Positions 62,557 to 64,000 of a stretch of DNA of 64,000 bases are shown piece after piece (position 1 is the first letter of the stretch; each line of letters begins with the position of its first letter). The translations under genes and the position numbers were made by a program. This DNA comes from Nitrospira sp. (GTDB lineage Bacteria > Nitrospirota > Nitrospiria > Nitrospirales > Nitrospiraceae). Under the pieces are notes generated by a model. It was given only the letters and a program-made list of their open reading frames with translations, did not search any database and was not told the origin of the DNA. The stretch lies in contig JARFPM010000002.1 of NCBI GenBank assembly GCA_030444405.1, positions 1 through 64,000 of the forward strand, written 5' to 3'.

Positions 62557-64000
62557 CTACTCATGCGCTCCGGCGATCAACTCTGCCGCCGCAGATCGTG
62601 TCTTTTGAGTGATTCGCTCCCCACCGAGCATGCGCGCAATTTCACCCTCGCGACTCATCCCGGTTAATGAGCGCACCGTCGCCACAGTCCGCCCCTTCAC
62701 TTCCGACTTTTCGATGGAGAAATGATGTTGGGCTTGAGAGGCGACCTGCGCGAGATGCGTGATGCATAGCACTTGATGGTATCGGCCCAACTCCCTTAGT
62801 CGTTTCCCAATCGTGGCCGCGACCGCGCCTCCAACCCCCGTATCGATCTCATCGAAGATCAAGACCGGCACTTGATCGACATCAGCAAGGACGGATTTCA
62901 ATGCCAGCATGACCCGCGATAGTTCGCCGCCGGATGCCACGCGAGACATCGGTTTCAACGGCTCGCCGGCATTAGCCGACAACAGAAACTCAACACGATC
63001 GGCCCCATCAGGACCGTGGATTTCGTCAGGCTCGTTCGGCATGACTTGGACCAGAAACCGTACGGATCCCATTTTCAGCGCGTTGAGTTCTTTGTCCACC
63101 AGTTTCGTCAACCGCTTGGCTGCTTCCGCTCGCTTTTCTGAGAGCGCTCGGGCCTGCACCGAGACGTTCCGTTGTTGCTCGTCAATGAGACGATCATACC
63201 GATCGAGATCGCTGTCCGATCCCCCCAGCTGCTCCAGCTCCTGTTTCACTCGATCATGAGTCTCCAGGACGGCTTCTATCGTCCCGCCGTATTTCTTTTT
63301 CATCCTCTGGATGACGGCCAAACGATCTTCGATCACACTGAGTCGCATAGGGTCGGCGTCCAAGCCTTCGGCGTAACCGCGAAGGGAATCGGCGACTTCT
63401 TTCAGAAGCACTTTGGCCTCTGATGCAAATCGAACGGTGCTTTTCATCTCAGGGTCAATCTGAGAGAGTTCCCCTAACACGCGCTCCATCGACACCAGAT
63501 TCGCCAAGATCCCGTGAGCATCGTCCTGAATTCGCTCCTGAGCCTCCGATGCCAACTCGGCCAGACGCCGCGACGACCCCAACCGATGGTGTTCGGTTTG
63601 CAGCAACTCTTCCTCTCCGATACGGCAGGCGGCCTCATCCAATTCCTGCTGCTGAAAACGCAACAGGTCTTCCTGCTGGGCCCGCTGCTCTCGCGTAGCC
63701 GCAAGCTCAGCGCGTTCTTCTCGGAAACGTACCCAATCACGATAGGTCGATCGATATTGAGATCGCAGTTCCAGCAGACGGCCAAAGGCATCCAGAACGT
63801 CGAGCTGAGCGGAGTTTGACAAGAGCGATTGCTGGTCGTGCTGGCCATGGATATCGATGAGCGTACCTGCGAACTCATCCAACACATGGACCGGACTCAA
63901 GACTCCATTCAGGTAAACCCGGTTTCTTCCTGAACGAGCAATGATGCGTCGGATGATGAGTTGAGAACCGTGCGGTCCAAGGATCTCTCGGGCCCGTAGC
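62557..64000 (-). CDS. recN: DNA repair protein RecN, 5' end beyond the window
   Basis: RecN is an SMC-like ATPase acting at double-strand breaks. The visible 481 codons run through IIRRIIARSGRNRVYLNG, ALLVDIHGQHDQQ-like TLIDIHGQHDQQSLL, a coiled-coil middle and the C-terminal RVASGGELSRVMLALKSVL (ABC signature) with LIFDEIDTGVGGAVA (Walker B) and ITHLAQVASQAQHHF. The frame stays open to base 64000, so the ATG at 63900 is internal. The N-terminal Walker A lies outside. It converges on the HD-GYP gene with one base between the stops. Confidence 0.94.
   Translation of the reverse strand, partial: LRAREILGPHGSQLIIRRIIARSGRNRVYLNGVLSPVHVLDEFAGTLIDIHGQHDQQSLLSNSAQLDVLDAFGRLLELRSQYRSTYRDWVRFREERAELAATREQRAQQEDLLRFQQQELDEAACRIGEEELLQTEHHRLGSSRRLAELASEAQERIQDDAHGILANLVSMERVLGELSQIDPEMKSTVRFASEAKVLLKEVADSLRGYAEGLDADPMRLSVIEDRLAVIQRMKKKYGGTIEAVLETHDRVKQELEQLGGSDSDLDRYDRLIDEQQRNVSVQARALSEKRAEAAKRLTKLVDKELNALKMGSVRFLVQVMPNEPDEIHGPDGADRVEFLLSANAGEPLKPMSRVASGGELSRVMLALKSVLADVDQVPVLIFDEIDTGVGGAVAATIGKRLRELGRYHQVLCITHLAQVASQAQHHFSIEKSEVKGRTVATVRSLTGMSREGEIARMLGGERITQKTRSAAAELIAGAHE

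Overview
The window looks like chromosomal DNA of a GC-rich Gram-negative bacterium with an outer membrane, most probably a Nitrospira-type nitrite oxidiser. The basis is the gene mix: a lipoprotein copper nitrite reductase beside a secreted globin and small c-type cytochromes, lipoprotein and AsmA envelope proteins, several NtrC-type regulators, and many secreted proteins of unknown function. Protein-level resemblances were judged by eye. I saw no rRNA, tRNA or CRISPR array.

Layout. 1-209 is the 5' end of an IS1380-like transposase. nadK (502-1362) faces a ferredoxin-NADP reductase-like flavoprotein. 3166-3760 is a glycosyltransferase wreck. 3831-11005 is a minus-strand housekeeping run: radA, a LolA/LolB-like lipoprotein, tsaB, rimI, DUF465, tatC, a beta-propeller, a cyclophilin and a lipoprotein. 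An Rrf2 regulator with a TauE/SafE exporter, a fibronectin-III lipoprotein, a short-type transketolase, a cytochrome c and a cupin follow. 16647-22051 is mixed: intact HDOD and sthA genes lie among a decayed coiled-coil gene, a frameshifted PilZ gene, nested IS630 and IS5 elements and an rtcB stump. 22170-31713 holds an M24 peptidase, a large AsmA protein, a phosphoglucomutase with its centre deleted, a methyltransferase, and the mrp, Rieske, (two unknowns), lipA run. 31946-41198 holds putA, SDR, bioD, thiE, a DGQHR protein and queG.

41826-45556 is a nitrogen-oxide-flavoured block: nirK, secreted truncated hemoglobin, cytochrome c and a sigma-54 activator whose receiver lacks its phospho-Asp. 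45691-53917 contains TPR lipoproteins, a RelE stump, a secreted protein with an internal duplication, bcp, two DUF507 proteins, a TM1367-type cyclophilin, a YprB-like RNase H-fold protein, a PP2C phosphatase, and a secreted protein whose His/Met ligands follow the order of PHM-type copper monooxygenases.

The most unusual locus is 54215-62555. A 1397-residue protein joins a degenerate receiver, PAS, a kinase-like remnant, two PilZ domains with complete c-di-GMP motifs, a LuxD-like alpha/beta-hydrolase domain without a recognisable nucleophile, and a class I methyltransferase. It is followed on the same strand by a histidine kinase, an NtrC-type regulator and a receiver-HD-GYP protein, so a c-di-GMP receptor, a two-component pair and a c-di-GMP hydrolase candidate are encoded together. 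The 5'-truncated recN closes the window on the minus strand.

Decay is a second theme. Two unrelated carbohydrate genes (a GT2 enzyme and pgm) carry internal deletions with frameshifts at the join, and several other genes have nonsense or single-base lesions. These may be real decay or assembly faults.
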